DNA from: Azospirillum melinis
GTDB taxonomy: Bacteria > Pseudomonadota > Alphaproteobacteria > Azospirillales > Azospirillaceae
Direction: 5' to 3'
Length of the DNA: 35,844 nucleotides
Assembly (NCBI RefSeq): GCF_013340935.1
Contig: NZ_WHOS01000071.1
Span: 1 to 35,844, forward strand
Shown here: positions 1-7,730 of the stretch, piece by piece
Layout: each line of letters starts with the position of its first letter
Numbering within the stretch: the first letter of the stretch is position 1
Notes under the pieces: model-generated
The model's input: only the letters and a program-made list of their open reading frames with translations
Databases searched by the model: none
Told to the model about the DNA's origin: nothing
Program-made: the position numbers and the translations under genes

Positions 1-127
1 CCGCCCCCGCCTTCTTGCGGGGCACTGCAAGCGGGTAAAAGGCACCGCCCCCCCGCCTCCGGCGCGGCCCCCCCCCCCCCCCGGGGGGGGGAGGGGCGGT
101 TGCCCCCCAGGGACCACCCCCCCCCCC
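1..127. other. Low-complexity C/G homopolymer stretch, probable sequence error
   Basis: The stretch contains about 15 C followed by 9 G (68-91) and another run of 11 C (117-127). Its translation in the frame of the following gene is proline, glycine and arginine rich and does not resemble the phosphatase whose C-terminus begins right after. Runs like this occur nowhere else in the window. I read it as assembly or base-calling noise at a contig edge rather than biology. Confidence 0.6.
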
Positions 128-303
128 ACCTCGTCGTCACCCACATCGGCGTGATGCGCGTCGCGCTGGCGCTCGCCTGGGGCTGGGACTTCCGCGGTCC
201 GCCGCCGGTGCCGGTCAAGCGCAACCGCCTCTACGCCATGAGTCTCGCCGCCGACGGCACGCTCCGCCCGGCCGGGCCCGCGGAGGGGGAACGCCTGTCA
301 TGA
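100..303 (+). CDS. Histidine phosphatase family protein, C-terminal fragment
   Basis: Only the last ~58 residues are believable. They read HLVVTHIGVMRVALALAWGW and then PVKRNRLYAM, the pattern of the second catalytic histidine strand (VVTHGG-like) and final strand of the phosphoglycerate mutase-like histidine phosphatases. The N-terminal RHG motif is missing because the window starts inside the gene and the upstream bases look corrupted. The frame stays open to base 1, so the nominal TTG at 100 is not a real start. The stop overlaps the next start by ATGA (300-303), so it belongs to the same operon as the glycosyltransferase and deacetylase-like genes. Substrate unknown; a role in cell-surface sugar metabolism is inferred from the neighbours only. 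Confidence 0.6.
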   Translation: MPPRDHPPPHLVVTHIGVMRVALALAWGWDFRGPPPVPVKRNRLYAMSLAADGTLRPAGPAEGERLS

Positions 304-1445
304 GGCTGCTGATCGCCGTCACCCATCTGCTCGGCACCGGCCATCTCAGCCGCGCGCTGGCCCTGGCCGAGGCCTTCACCGCCCGCGGCTGGCGCGTCGA
401 TGTCGCCAGCGGCGGCCGTCCCGCCCCCCATCTCGAAATCGGCACCGCCACCCTGCACCAGTTGCCCTCGCTGGCGAGCGACGGCGCCGACTTCGCCACC
501 CTGCTGGGCGCCGACGGCACCCCCGCCGATGCCGGCCTGTTCGCCGCCCGGCGGGCGATGCTGACCGGCCTGCTCGACAGCCTCCGCCCCGACGTGCTGA
601 TCACCGAACTCTTCCCCTTCGGCCGCCGCGCGCTGGCCGCCGAGTTCGACGCCCTGCTGGAGCGCGCCCGCGCCCTGCAGCAGCCACCGCTGACGCTGGC
701 CTCGGTCCGCGACATCCTGGCCCCGCCCTCCAAGCTCAAGCGGGTGGCCGAGACCGAAGCCCGCCTGCTGCGCCTCTATGACGGCGTGCTGGTCCATTCC
801 GATCCCGCCCTGATCCCGCTGGAGGACAGCTGGCCGCTGACGCGAGCGATGATGCCGCTGCTGCGCTACACCGGCTTCGTCGTGCCTCCGCCGCCCGTCC
901 CTGACGACGGAACGGACGGGCAGGGCGAAATCCTGGTCACCGCCGGCGGCGGTCCGGTCGGCCGCCCGGTCTTCGAGGCCGCAGCGCTTTGCGCCGCCTC
1001 CGGCGCTCTGCCGCAGCGCTGGCGCCTCTTGGTGGCGAAGGGCGACGCGGCGCTGGCCGACCGGCTGCGCGCCATGGCCCCGCCTGACCGGCTGCTGGTG
1101 GAGCCGGTGCGCCCCGACTTCCGCGCCCTGCTGGGCCGGGCATCGGCCAGCGTCGGCCGCTGCGGCTACAACACCGCGCTCGACTGCCTGACGGCCGGCG
1201 TGCCCAGCGTCTTCTGCCCCTTCGAGGACGGCAAGGAGGTCGAGCAGACCATCCGCGCCGCCATCCTGGCCCGCCAGCCCGGCATCGCCACCCTGCGCGA
1301 GGCCGACCTCACCCCCGACAGCCTCGCCCGAGCCTTGCAGTCCGTGCTGGGCGCCCGCATCCCGCCGCTCAGCCCCGCTTCGCTGGCCGGTGCGGCGCGC
1401 AGCGTCGAGATCGTCGAAGCCCTGCTGGCAGAGAAGACATCATGA
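300..1445 (+). CDS. Glycosyltransferase, GT-B fold (MurG/COG4671-like)
   Basis: A 381-residue protein with GT-B architecture. The N-terminal Rossmann start MRLLIAVTHLLGTGHLSRAL carries the glycine-rich acceptor loop with GHLSRA, as in MurG-like and predicted COG4671 glycosyltransferases. The C-terminal half carries ILVTAGGG and then GRCGYNTALDCLTAGVPSV followed by KEVEQ, the nucleotide-sugar binding segment of this superfamily. No signal peptide or membrane helix is visible, so it is likely cytoplasmic or peripheral. Start and stop are both ATGA overlaps with the neighbours, showing translational coupling. The pairing with a phosphatase and a deacetylase-like protein suggests synthesis or trimming of a surface glycan. 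Donor and acceptor cannot be told from sequence. Confidence 0.75.
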   Translation: MRLLIAVTHLLGTGHLSRALALAEAFTARGWRVDVASGGRPAPHLEIGTATLHQLPSLASDGADFATLLGADGTPADAGLFAARRAMLTGLLDSLRPDVLITELFPFGRRALAAEFDALLERARALQQPPLTLASVRDILAPPSKLKRVAETEARLLRLYDGVLVHSDPALIPLEDSWPLTRAMMPLLRYTGFVVPPPPVPDDGTDGQGEILVTAGGGPVGRPVFEAAALCAASGALPQRWRLLVAKGDAALADRLRAMAPPDRLLVEPVRPDFRALLGRASASVGRCGYNTALDCLTAGVPSVFCPFEDGKEVEQTIRAAILARQPGIATLREADLTPDSLARALQSVLGARIPPLSPASLAGAARSVEIVEALLAEKTS

Positions 1446-2206
1446 CAAACTGGACCGCCGTAGAAGACGAGCTGGCGCGCTGGACCGGCCTCGGCCGCCG
1501 CTGCCCCCTGTGGCTGCGCGACGACGATGCGGTCGCCGCCAGCCCGCAACTCGACGGATTGCTGACCCGCTGCGCCCAGGCCGGCATCCCGCTCGGCCTC
1601 GCCGTCATCCCGGCGGATGCCGAACCGTCGCTCACCGAAGCCATCGCCAACCATGCAGGCGTAACCCCGCTGGTCCATGGCTGGTCCCACACCGACCATG
1701 CCGCCCCCGGCCGGAAGAAGTGCGAGTTCGGCCCCGAGCGCTCGCCCGAAATCCGGCAGGCCGAGGCCGGGCGCGGCCTGTCCACCCTGCGCGGCCTGTT
1801 CGGCGACCGCCTGCTGCCGCTGTTCGTCCCGCCCTGGAACCGCATGGCCGCCGACATGCCGGCCTGCCTGTCGGCATCCGGCTACCGCGCCGTCTCGGCC
1901 TTCGGCCCGTCGCCAGCGCCCCATGACGGCATCGCCTGGATCAACACCCACCTCGACCTGATCGACTGGCGCGGCAGCCGCTCCGCCGTGCCGCTCGACG
2001 CCCTGCTCGACCTGCTGTGCCGCGAACTTCGCGACCGCCGCGAGGGCCGGCGCAATCCCGCCGAGCCCATAGGCCTGCTGACCCACCACCGCGTCCACGA
2101 CGCGGCGATCTGGGACCTGTTCGACCGTCTGCTCGACCGGCTTGCCGACCATCCCGCGCTGGAATGGCCGGCCATCGGCAAATTGGGAGTCGGCCGGTTG
2201 GTGTGA
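1442..2206 (+). CDS. Polysaccharide deacetylase family protein
   Basis: 254 residues. Motifs match a NodB-like deacetylase barrel: LRDDDA near residues 25-30 (catalytic and metal aspartates), HGWSH at 79-83 (the metal-binding HxxxH), PPWNR at 130-134 (the active-site groove motif, usually RxPxG/PPWN) and a late LLTHH. Both metal histidines and the aspartates are present, so it is probably catalytic, removing N- or O-acetyl groups from a sugar. No export signal is visible, which is odd for a polymer deacetylase and suggests a cytoplasmic precursor as substrate. It is the last gene of the coupled trio, with a 4-bp overlap to the glycosyltransferase. Confidence 0.75.
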   Translation: MTNWTAVEDELARWTGLGRRCPLWLRDDDAVAASPQLDGLLTRCAQAGIPLGLAVIPADAEPSLTEAIANHAGVTPLVHGWSHTDHAAPGRKKCEFGPERSPEIRQAEAGRGLSTLRGLFGDRLLPLFVPPWNRMAADMPACLSASGYRAVSAFGPSPAPHDGIAWINTHLDLIDWRGSRSAVPLDALLDLLCRELRDRREGRRNPAEPIGLLTHHRVHDAAIWDLFDRLLDRLADHPALEWPAIGKLGVGRLV

Positions 2207-2243
2207 CGAGGCCGCAGGGGCCTGTCGCAGGTGGAGAGAGAAT

Positions 2244-2263
2244 GTTCCGGCATCTTTCGGAAC
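2244..2263. other. Small inverted repeat in the 243-bp gap before the RTX gene
   Basis: Arms GTTCCG (2244-2249) and CGGAAC (2258-2263) with an 8-nt loop lie 38 bp after the deacetylase stop. There is no T-run after it, so it may be an operator or a weak, Rho-assisted terminator. Nothing else stands out in 2207-2449 except the ribosome-binding site of the next gene. Confidence 0.3.
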
Positions 2264-2449
2264 GCCCCTCCGACAAAAGCATGACCACCACCAGAACGTG
2301 CCGTGCGCCCCAATACGCTCCACGGTAAGTCCGATACGCTTTTGAAAAGAATGCAACCGCAGTCGATCCTCAAGCTCCGGTAGTCGGGCGCGGCTCACAC
2401 CGCATCGTCCATGACGATCCCCACGAAGCAAATATAAGAGGAAACGAAA

Positions 2450-3628
2450 GTGATCATCAATAATCTGAAGGCCGGCCTTCCTTATATCAACGGCTCCGAC
2501 GAGGGTGATTATATATCCGGGCGTAATGCCTACGCCACCTACTATCAGGTCAACGACATCATCATCGGCGGGCGCGGCAACGACTACATGGTCGGGAATG
2601 GCGGAAACGATATCTTCGTCTTCCGTCCGGGCGACGGCTGGGATGTCATCGCGGACTTCTACGGCAACATGCGCGGCGAGAAGGACACGCTCGATCTCAC
2701 CGCTTTTTCCGACATCAAGACCAGCGCGGACGTCCTCGCCCGCGCCACCGCCGACGGCGGCGACACGATCATCACGCTGGCCCCGGACTCCTCCATCCGC
2801 CTGGAGGGGGTGAGCCTGTCCCAGTTCAAGACCGGCGTGGATTCCGGCTGGTACGGCCTGCTGCTCGATCCGCCGGAACACGACGCCCCGTCGGGCAATG
2901 CCATCTACCTCAACGAAACGGCGATGACCGTCATCGAAGGCAGCGGCGGCGGCACCACCATGGTCGAGGTGCCGGTCACCCGCACCGGCGATCTGTCCGG
3001 CAGCGCGACCGTGGACTGGTCCGTCGGCTTCGCCGGAGGCCCCAGCGATCTGCGCCAGCGGGCGGATGCCAACGATTTCGTCGGCGGGCAGAGCGCCCTC
3101 GCCGGTTCGGTGACCTTCGAGGCCGGCCAGAGCAGGGCCGTCATCCGGCTGCCCTTGTGGGCCGACAACAATGGCGAATATTCCAAGGAGCATTTCCAGG
3201 TTTCGCTGAAGAACCCGTCCGACGGCTATGCCGTCAACCCGTCGGAGACGACCGACGTCGCCATCAGCAACGACGATGCCCCCGCACAGGTCGTCGGCAC
3301 ATTCCAGAACAATTTCCTCGCCGGCGGTGTCGGGGACGAGCTGATCATCAGCTATGGCGGAAACGACTACATGCTGGGCGGCGGCGGCACCGACACCTTC
3401 ATCTTCGGCCATGGCGACGGCTGGGACGTCATCGGCGACTTCCAGGCCGGTGCCGGCGGCGACCGGCTCGCCATCGGGCAGTTCAGCGACCTGCACTCGA
3501 TGGCCGATTTGACGATGGTCGCGGAGGGCAACGACCTTACAATCGTGCTTTCGGCATCGGATACGGTGAAGCTGCAGAATGTCCAGGCAAGCCAGTTGAC
3601 CGCCGACAACTTCCTGTTCGCCGCCTGA
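2450..3628 (+). CDS. RTX calcium-binding protein with a Calx-beta domain
   Basis: 392 residues from a GTG preceded by AAGAGGAAACGAAA, a good ribosome-binding site. There are two separate RTX blocks: residues ~36-75 (IIGGRGNDYMVGNGGNDIFVF followed by DGWDVIADF) and ~278-340 (LAGGVGDE, YGGNDYMLGGGGTDTFIFGH, DGWDVIGDF). Between them, residues ~150-273, lies a Calx-beta-type sandwich ending in the typical VAISNDDAP. No Sec signal is present. The family is usually exported by type I secretion with an uncleaved C-terminal signal, and calcium folds the repeats outside the cell. The two RTX blocks resemble each other closely, suggesting internal duplication around an inserted Calx-beta domain. No enzymatic domain is visible, so function is unknown (adhesin or matrix protein are options). 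No secretion genes lie in the window. Confidence 0.75.
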   Translation: MIINNLKAGLPYINGSDEGDYISGRNAYATYYQVNDIIIGGRGNDYMVGNGGNDIFVFRPGDGWDVIADFYGNMRGEKDTLDLTAFSDIKTSADVLARATADGGDTIITLAPDSSIRLEGVSLSQFKTGVDSGWYGLLLDPPEHDAPSGNAIYLNETAMTVIEGSGGGTTMVEVPVTRTGDLSGSATVDWSVGFAGGPSDLRQRADANDFVGGQSALAGSVTFEAGQSRAVIRLPLWADNNGEYSKEHFQVSLKNPSDGYAVNPSETTDVAISNDDAPAQVVGTFQNNFLAGGVGDELIISYGGNDYMLGGGGTDTFIFGHGDGWDVIGDFQAGAGGDRLAIGQFSDLHSMADLTMVAEGNDLTIVLSASDTVKLQNVQASQLTADNFLFAA

Positions 3629-3657
3629 GGACGGGCCGGACGGAAGGGGCGGGGACG

Positions 3658-3697
3658 GGCGGCGCCTGCGGTCCGACGCCGGAGCGCCGCCTTATTC
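3658..3697 (+). terminator. Probable intrinsic terminator of the RTX gene
   Basis: Arms GGCGGCGC (3658-3665) and GCGCCGCC (3684-3691) are perfectly complementary and are followed by TTATT. It lies 30 bp after the RTX stop and before the next start at 3739. The T-run is short, so efficiency is uncertain. Confidence 0.5.
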
Positions 3698-3738
3698 CGC
3701 ATCAACTCCGCACCGCCGTTCCAGAGGATAGACCCGTC

Positions 3739-4584
3739 ATGACCGACCGCCAGCAGACCCGCGCCGCCTTCGCCGACCTCCATAAGGACGGCTGCTTCGT
3801 CATTCCCAACCCGTGGGATGTCGGCAGCGCGCTGATGCTGGAGCATCTCGGCTTCCGCGCGCTGGCGACCACCTCGGCGGGGTTCGCTTTCTCCTGCGGG
3901 CTTCCCGACACCGATTGGGCGGTGCCCTGCGCGGACATGCTGTCCCACATCGCCGGCATCGTCCGGGCGACCGGCCTGCCGGTGAACGCCGACTTCGAAT
4001 CCGGCTATGCCCATGACCTCGACGGGCTGGCCCGCAACCTGCGGCTCTGCGCCGACACCGGCGTCGCCGGCCTGTCGGTGGAGGACGCCACCGGCGACCC
4101 GACGAAGCCGCTGTACGAGTTCGATCTGGCCGTCGAGCGCATCGCCGCGGCGGCGGAGGCCCTGCGCGGAACCGGCGTGCTGCTGACCGCCCGTTGCGAA
4201 GCCGTGCTGGTCGACCATCCGGCCGCCGTCGAGGAGGCGATGCGCCGGCTGCCGGCCTATGCGGCGGCGGGGGCCGACGTCCTCTATGCGCCGGGCCTGC
4301 GCACGCCGGAAACCATCCGGGCGGCGGTCGAGGCGGTGGGACCCAAGCCGCTCAATCTGCTGGTCTCGGCGCCGATCGGCCTGACGGTGGCGCAGATCGC
4401 CGATCTCGGCGTGCGGCGGATCAGCCTGGGCAGCGCGCTCAGCCGCGCCGCCTGGGGCGGCTTCCTGCGGGCGGCGCGGATGCTGGCCGACGAAGGCCGG
4501 TTCGACGCGCTGGCCGAGGCCGAGCCGTTCGACGCCCTGAACGGCTTCTTCCGGACACGGGGCCGGGACGGCCGGCAGAGCTGA
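3739..4584 (+). CDS. Isocitrate lyase/PEP mutase superfamily enzyme
   Basis: 281 residues, typical length for the small PEP mutase-like branch of the isocitrate lyase superfamily. It carries FVIPNPWDVGSA at the N-terminus, NADFESGYAHD (metal-binding D-x-E-x-G), LSVEDAT and LLTARCEA. The KKCGH loop of true isocitrate lyases is absent. Members cleave or form C-C or P-C bonds of 2-oxo acids (oxaloacetate hydrolase, 2,3-dimethylmalate lyase, carboxy-PEP mutase), so the exact reaction is open. ATG at 3739 was chosen because homologous proteins begin just before the conserved FxxLH segment (here FADLHKDG); a weak GGA lies upstream. It appears to be monocistronic, between two terminators. Confidence 0.75.
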   Translation: MTDRQQTRAAFADLHKDGCFVIPNPWDVGSALMLEHLGFRALATTSAGFAFSCGLPDTDWAVPCADMLSHIAGIVRATGLPVNADFESGYAHDLDGLARNLRLCADTGVAGLSVEDATGDPTKPLYEFDLAVERIAAAAEALRGTGVLLTARCEAVLVDHPAAVEEAMRRLPAYAAAGADVLYAPGLRTPETIRAAVEAVGPKPLNLLVSAPIGLTVAQIADLGVRRISLGSALSRAAWGGFLRAARMLADEGRFDALAEAEPFDALNGFFRTRGRDGRQS

Positions 4585-4587
4585 CAA

Positions 4588-4630
4588 ACAAAAAAAGGCC
4601 GGTCCGCGTCAGTGACGACGCGGACCGGCC
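4588..4630 (-). terminator. Intrinsic terminator of the GH5 gene
   Basis: A perfect 14-bp inverted repeat (4597-4610 with 4617-4630, 6-nt loop) is bordered on its left by seven A (4590-4596), which is a T-run on the minus strand. It therefore terminates the leftward glycoside hydrolase gene ending at 4670. It lies just beyond the stop of the convergent rightward gene and may affect that transcript as well, but there is no T-run on the plus strand. Confidence 0.85.
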
Positions 4631-4669
4631 CGGTAGTGCGATGGAGGTGTGCGGTAGAGAAGCTGCGCC

Positions 4670-7051
4670 TTACGCCGCGTGGTCGGTGATGAAGCCGGTG
4701 GCGGTGCCCAGGTTGGCGTTGTCGTGGGTCAGGTGCAGCAGGAAGTTCTCCGTGCCGTCGTTGGTGTTGGTGCCGTTGATGTGGACGGAGACCGTCTTGG
4801 TGGTCTCGCCCGGCTGGAAGGTCAGGCTGCCATGGGCGGCGGTGTAGTCGGTGCCGGCCTTGGCGGTGCCGTCCTCGGTCGCATACTCGATGGTGGTGGC
4901 GGTGGTGACCGCCTTGGCCAGCTGCACGGTGAAGACCGCCTCGTCGCTGCCGGCGACGGTGCCGGAGTTGCCGGAGTTGGCGGCGAGGCCCGCCTTGATG
5001 ATGTTCATCTTGGTCGGATCGACGGTCTTGTAGTCGTCCTGCAGCAGGCCGCCGACATCGCCCGATTCCGGCGTCCAGGCCCAGTAGGTCCAGTTCATGC
5101 CCTGCTGGCCGGCCGCCAGGTCGCTCTTGCCGTCCAGGTTCCAGTCGCCGTTCATGTACTTGATCAGCGTGCTGGCCCAGGTCTGCTCGGCGGCGCTGGT
5201 CATCTGGCCGCCGAACTCGCCGACCAGGATCGGGGCGATGTTGTTCTTGTAGATGTAGCCCCACATGCTGTCGTACTGGGCCGGCAGGTTGTCCGGATAG
5301 CTCGGATCCGACAGCCAGCTGAACTGCCCGACGCTCTGGCCGTAGGCGTGCGGCGAATAGACCAGCTTGTTGGGGGTGTCGAACTCGATGGGATGGGTCT
5401 TCACGCCGGCCAGCGTGCTGCTCCACTCCGTGCCCTCGACCAGCAGCAGCCAGTCCTTGTTGACGGTCTGGATCGAGTTGCCGATGCGCTCGGCCGCCGC
5501 GGCCCAGTCGGTGGCCTGGTTGCCGTCACCCCAGGTGGCGGACACGCTCGGCTCGTTGTGCAGGTCGGCGCCGATCACCGCCTCGTTGCCGGCATAATGC
5601 TTGGCCAGCATCTTCCAGTCTTCGATGACCTTCGATTCCGGGTTCTTGTCGGTGTACCACAGCCCGTGCTCGTTGGTGCCGGCGCCGCCGTCGTTGCGGT
5701 GGTGGTCGAGGATCACCTTGATGCCGCTCTTGCCGGCATAGTCGATGACCTTGTCATAGACCTCCAGCCGGGTCAGGCCCTTCAGGTCCGGGTTCTTCGA
5801 ATAGTCGATGCCGTTGGTGACCGCGGTGCTGTCGAACATGTCGTCGGCCCAGGTCAGGCGGATGACGTTGAAGCCCAGGTCCTTCATGCTGTCGATGTGG
5901 TGCTGGTAGCTGTCCGCCCACAGGCCCGACGGCACGTAGTTGTAGCCCTCGCCGCCGAACCAGTTGACGCCGGTCAGGCGGACGTTGTTGCCGCTCTCGT
6001 CGACGATCTGGTTGCCGTTGGTGTGCAGGAAGCCGTTGATCGTGCTGCTGCTCTGCACCATGCCCGGATCGGCCACCGTGACGTTGCCGACCTTCAGCGA
6101 CAGCGAGCTGTCGCCGGTGCTGCCCCCGGTGGAGCCGCCCGTCGAACCGCCGGTGGACCCGCCCGTGCTGGTGCCGCCCTTGCCGGCGTCGGTGGAGCCG
6201 CCGGTCGAACTGGTGGAGGCGGCGAAATGGCTGGCATCCAGCTTGGCGGTCAGCGTGGCGTCCCAATAGAGGTCGGTGGTCGCTCCCAGCTCGGCACCGT
6301 CGGCGGTGCGCTGGACCGACACGGCGGCGTCGGTCGCCGCGACGGACTTGCCGTCGACGCTGACGCTGTGGACGAACAGGTTGCGGTCGGTGCCGTCGAT
6401 GACGGCGTCGTTGTCGTACTTCACCTCGACCGAATGGGCGGCGCCCTGCGTCAGGTCGGCGGTGAACTTGTAATCCTTGGCGTCGGTGCTGGTCGCCGTG
6501 CCTTCGCCGATCTGCTTGCCGTCGACCAGCACGGTGAAGTGGGCGCCCTCACCGGCGGCGGCACTGCCGGCGGCGTTCACGGTGATGACGTTCTGCGCGG
6601 TGCCGGCGGCCGGGGCGGCGGGGATGGCGGGAGCGGCCGGGGCGGCGGTCTGGGCGCCGCCGTAGTAGTTGGCGGGGGTGCTGAAGGTCAGCGCGCCGTC
6701 CCACCACATGGCTTCCTGGCCGGCCTGCGTCGGCGCCGGGGCGGCATCGTCATAGCGTTCGTAGATGGCGTCGGTCGGCTTCAGCGTGTGGCCGTTGACC
6801 TCGATCGACTGGACGTAAAGGTCACGATAGGCGCTGGTCGCGGTGTCGTTGTCGTAAACGACCTGAATCTTGTGCGCCGTGTTGGCTGCAAGGTCGGCGG
6901 TGAAGCTGTATGCCTTCGACGAGGCGTCGGCCGCATTGGCCGAACCGACCTCCTGACCATCCACCAGCAGCTTGAAATGCGGTGCGACGCCATCCTGGGA
7001 CTGGCCGTAGGCGTTGACGACAATCTTGCTCGGCTGGTTGGTCGTGCTCAT
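4670..7051 (-). CDS. Multidomain GH5 glycoside hydrolase (endoglucanase-like) with two xylan-binding-type modules
   Basis: 793 residues from the ATG at 7051 (AGGA upstream); the frame stays open upstream, but the sister protein at 16865 also begins directly with the module. Domains: CBM60-like module 1 (~7-130) and module 2 (~152-276), each with LLVDG/VLVDG, YDND and a DL/NL-x-V-x-S core; a Gly-Ser-Thr linker (~280-316, repeated GGST); the GH5 barrel (~335-690) with the acid/base Glu500 in LHNEP and nucleophile Glu612 in VGEFGG; and a C-terminal Calx-beta domain (~700-793). Both catalytic glutamates are present. It probably cleaves beta-1,4-glucans or related plant wall polymers. There is no Sec signal, so type I or other signal-less export is inferred. 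It is monocistronic and followed by a strong terminator. Confidence 0.85.
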   Translation of the reverse strand: MSTTNQPSKIVVNAYGQSQDGVAPHFKLLVDGQEVGSANAADASSKAYSFTADLAANTAHKIQVVYDNDTATSAYRDLYVQSIEVNGHTLKPTDAIYERYDDAAPAPTQAGQEAMWWDGALTFSTPANYYGGAQTAAPAAPAIPAAPAAGTAQNVITVNAAGSAAAGEGAHFTVLVDGKQIGEGTATSTDAKDYKFTADLTQGAAHSVEVKYDNDAVIDGTDRNLFVHSVSVDGKSVAATDAAVSVQRTADGAELGATTDLYWDATLTAKLDASHFAASTSSTGGSTDAGKGGTSTGGSTGGSTGGSTGGSTGDSSLSLKVGNVTVADPGMVQSSSTINGFLHTNGNQIVDESGNNVRLTGVNWFGGEGYNYVPSGLWADSYQHHIDSMKDLGFNVIRLTWADDMFDSTAVTNGIDYSKNPDLKGLTRLEVYDKVIDYAGKSGIKVILDHHRNDGGAGTNEHGLWYTDKNPESKVIEDWKMLAKHYAGNEAVIGADLHNEPSVSATWGDGNQATDWAAAAERIGNSIQTVNKDWLLLVEGTEWSSTLAGVKTHPIEFDTPNKLVYSPHAYGQSVGQFSWLSDPSYPDNLPAQYDSMWGYIYKNNIAPILVGEFGGQMTSAAEQTWASTLIKYMNGDWNLDGKSDLAAGQQGMNWTYWAWTPESGDVGGLLQDDYKTVDPTKMNIIKAGLAANSGNSGTVAGSDEAVFTVQLAKAVTTATTIEYATEDGTAKAGTDYTAAHGSLTFQPGETTKTVSVHINGTNTNDGTENFLLHLTHDNANLGTATGFITDHAA

Positions 7052-7642
7052 GACTTCGATCCTATGTCCGTTGCGTTGAAGCCATGCTGGGGCTCCAATG
7101 GTTAACGAAACCTTTCCAAATCCGGTTAACTTTTCTCGAACCTTGTGGCAAATTTGGCCCAGATCGTCACAGGCCCGGTCAAGGCCCCTGCAATAGGCCA
7201 GCGAACTATATCCCATCATGGTCACAGGATTTTCGATCCTGTACACAGTCTTCTTTTGAAAGAGCCAATATCCGCTTTAAACCACGTCATATTGGAAAGT
7301 TGATCTCGAAAGACATAGACGGTTTCACTCGGGGACACGACCATGCCTGCGCATCATTCTTTCAAAAATCTCGCGAGATGATGCCGGATGTAAGCCATAT
7401 ATACTGATCCATCCGGGGACTGGATTGATAGAAACCTAGCACGCAGAATTACAGCCATGGGGGTAAGACAAATTCGCAAACGACCTTTTTCACCCGCAAA
7501 AAAGTTAATGCTTGTAAGGCCACACCGGCCTGCGGGCAAAGCGTTAAGAGATTTTTTATAAGCTTATATTCCTTTTGGACAGCGGCAGCCGGCGATGGGC
7601 AGGCCGCCGGCGCCTCCCGGCCTGGAGCCAGCCGTCCGGAAA
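7052..7642. promoter_or_regulatory. Long AT-rich upstream region of the GH5 gene with three palindromes
   Basis: About 590 bp without a convincing gene, clearly richer in A and T than its surroundings. It holds three exact palindromic sites: ACAGGAT-TTTCG-ATCCTGT (7224-7242), ATCTCGCGAGAT (7368-7379) and TATAAGCTTATA (7557-7568). The leftward GH5 promoter must lie here. The palindromes are candidate regulator sites. A small RNA cannot be excluded, but I see no clear RNA gene. Small open frames inside lack ribosome-binding sites and family resemblance. Confidence 0.4.
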
Positions 7643-7692
7643 TGCAAAACGCCGGGCGCCCGGACCGCAACAGCGGCCGGACCCCGGCGTCA
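7643..7692 (-). terminator. Probable terminator of the amino acid ABC transporter operon
   Basis: A GC-rich stem with outer arms ACGCCGGG (7649-7656) and CCCCGGCGT (7683-7691) and additional internal pairing is followed on the minus strand by TTTTGCATTT. It lies ~40 bp past the last gene of the leftward ABC operon. Confidence 0.6.
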
Positions 7693-7730
7693 GGAAAAGG
7701 GGAGAAGAGGGAAGGGGGGCGACGCGCCGG

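Noticed and set aside
1166..3496. 776-codon open frame on the minus strand
   Set aside because: It is antisense to the glycosyltransferase, deacetylase and RTX genes, whose motifs are clear; long antisense frames arise from high third-position GC. Its translation has no recognisable domain.
6121..6200. Short tandem DNA repeat in the GH5 gene
   Set aside because: It encodes the GGST linker between binding modules and catalytic domain, normal for such enzymes.
4679..7105. 808-codon open frame on the plus strand
   Set aside because: Antisense shadow of the GH5 gene; the translation is Val/Gly/Ala/Asp-rich repeats without a domain, while the minus strand shows catalytic motifs and a terminator.
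7084..7407. 107-codon open frame in the GH5 upstream region
   Set aside because: No ribosome-binding site, AT-rich composition with atypical codons and no family resemblance; it overlaps the likely promoter.
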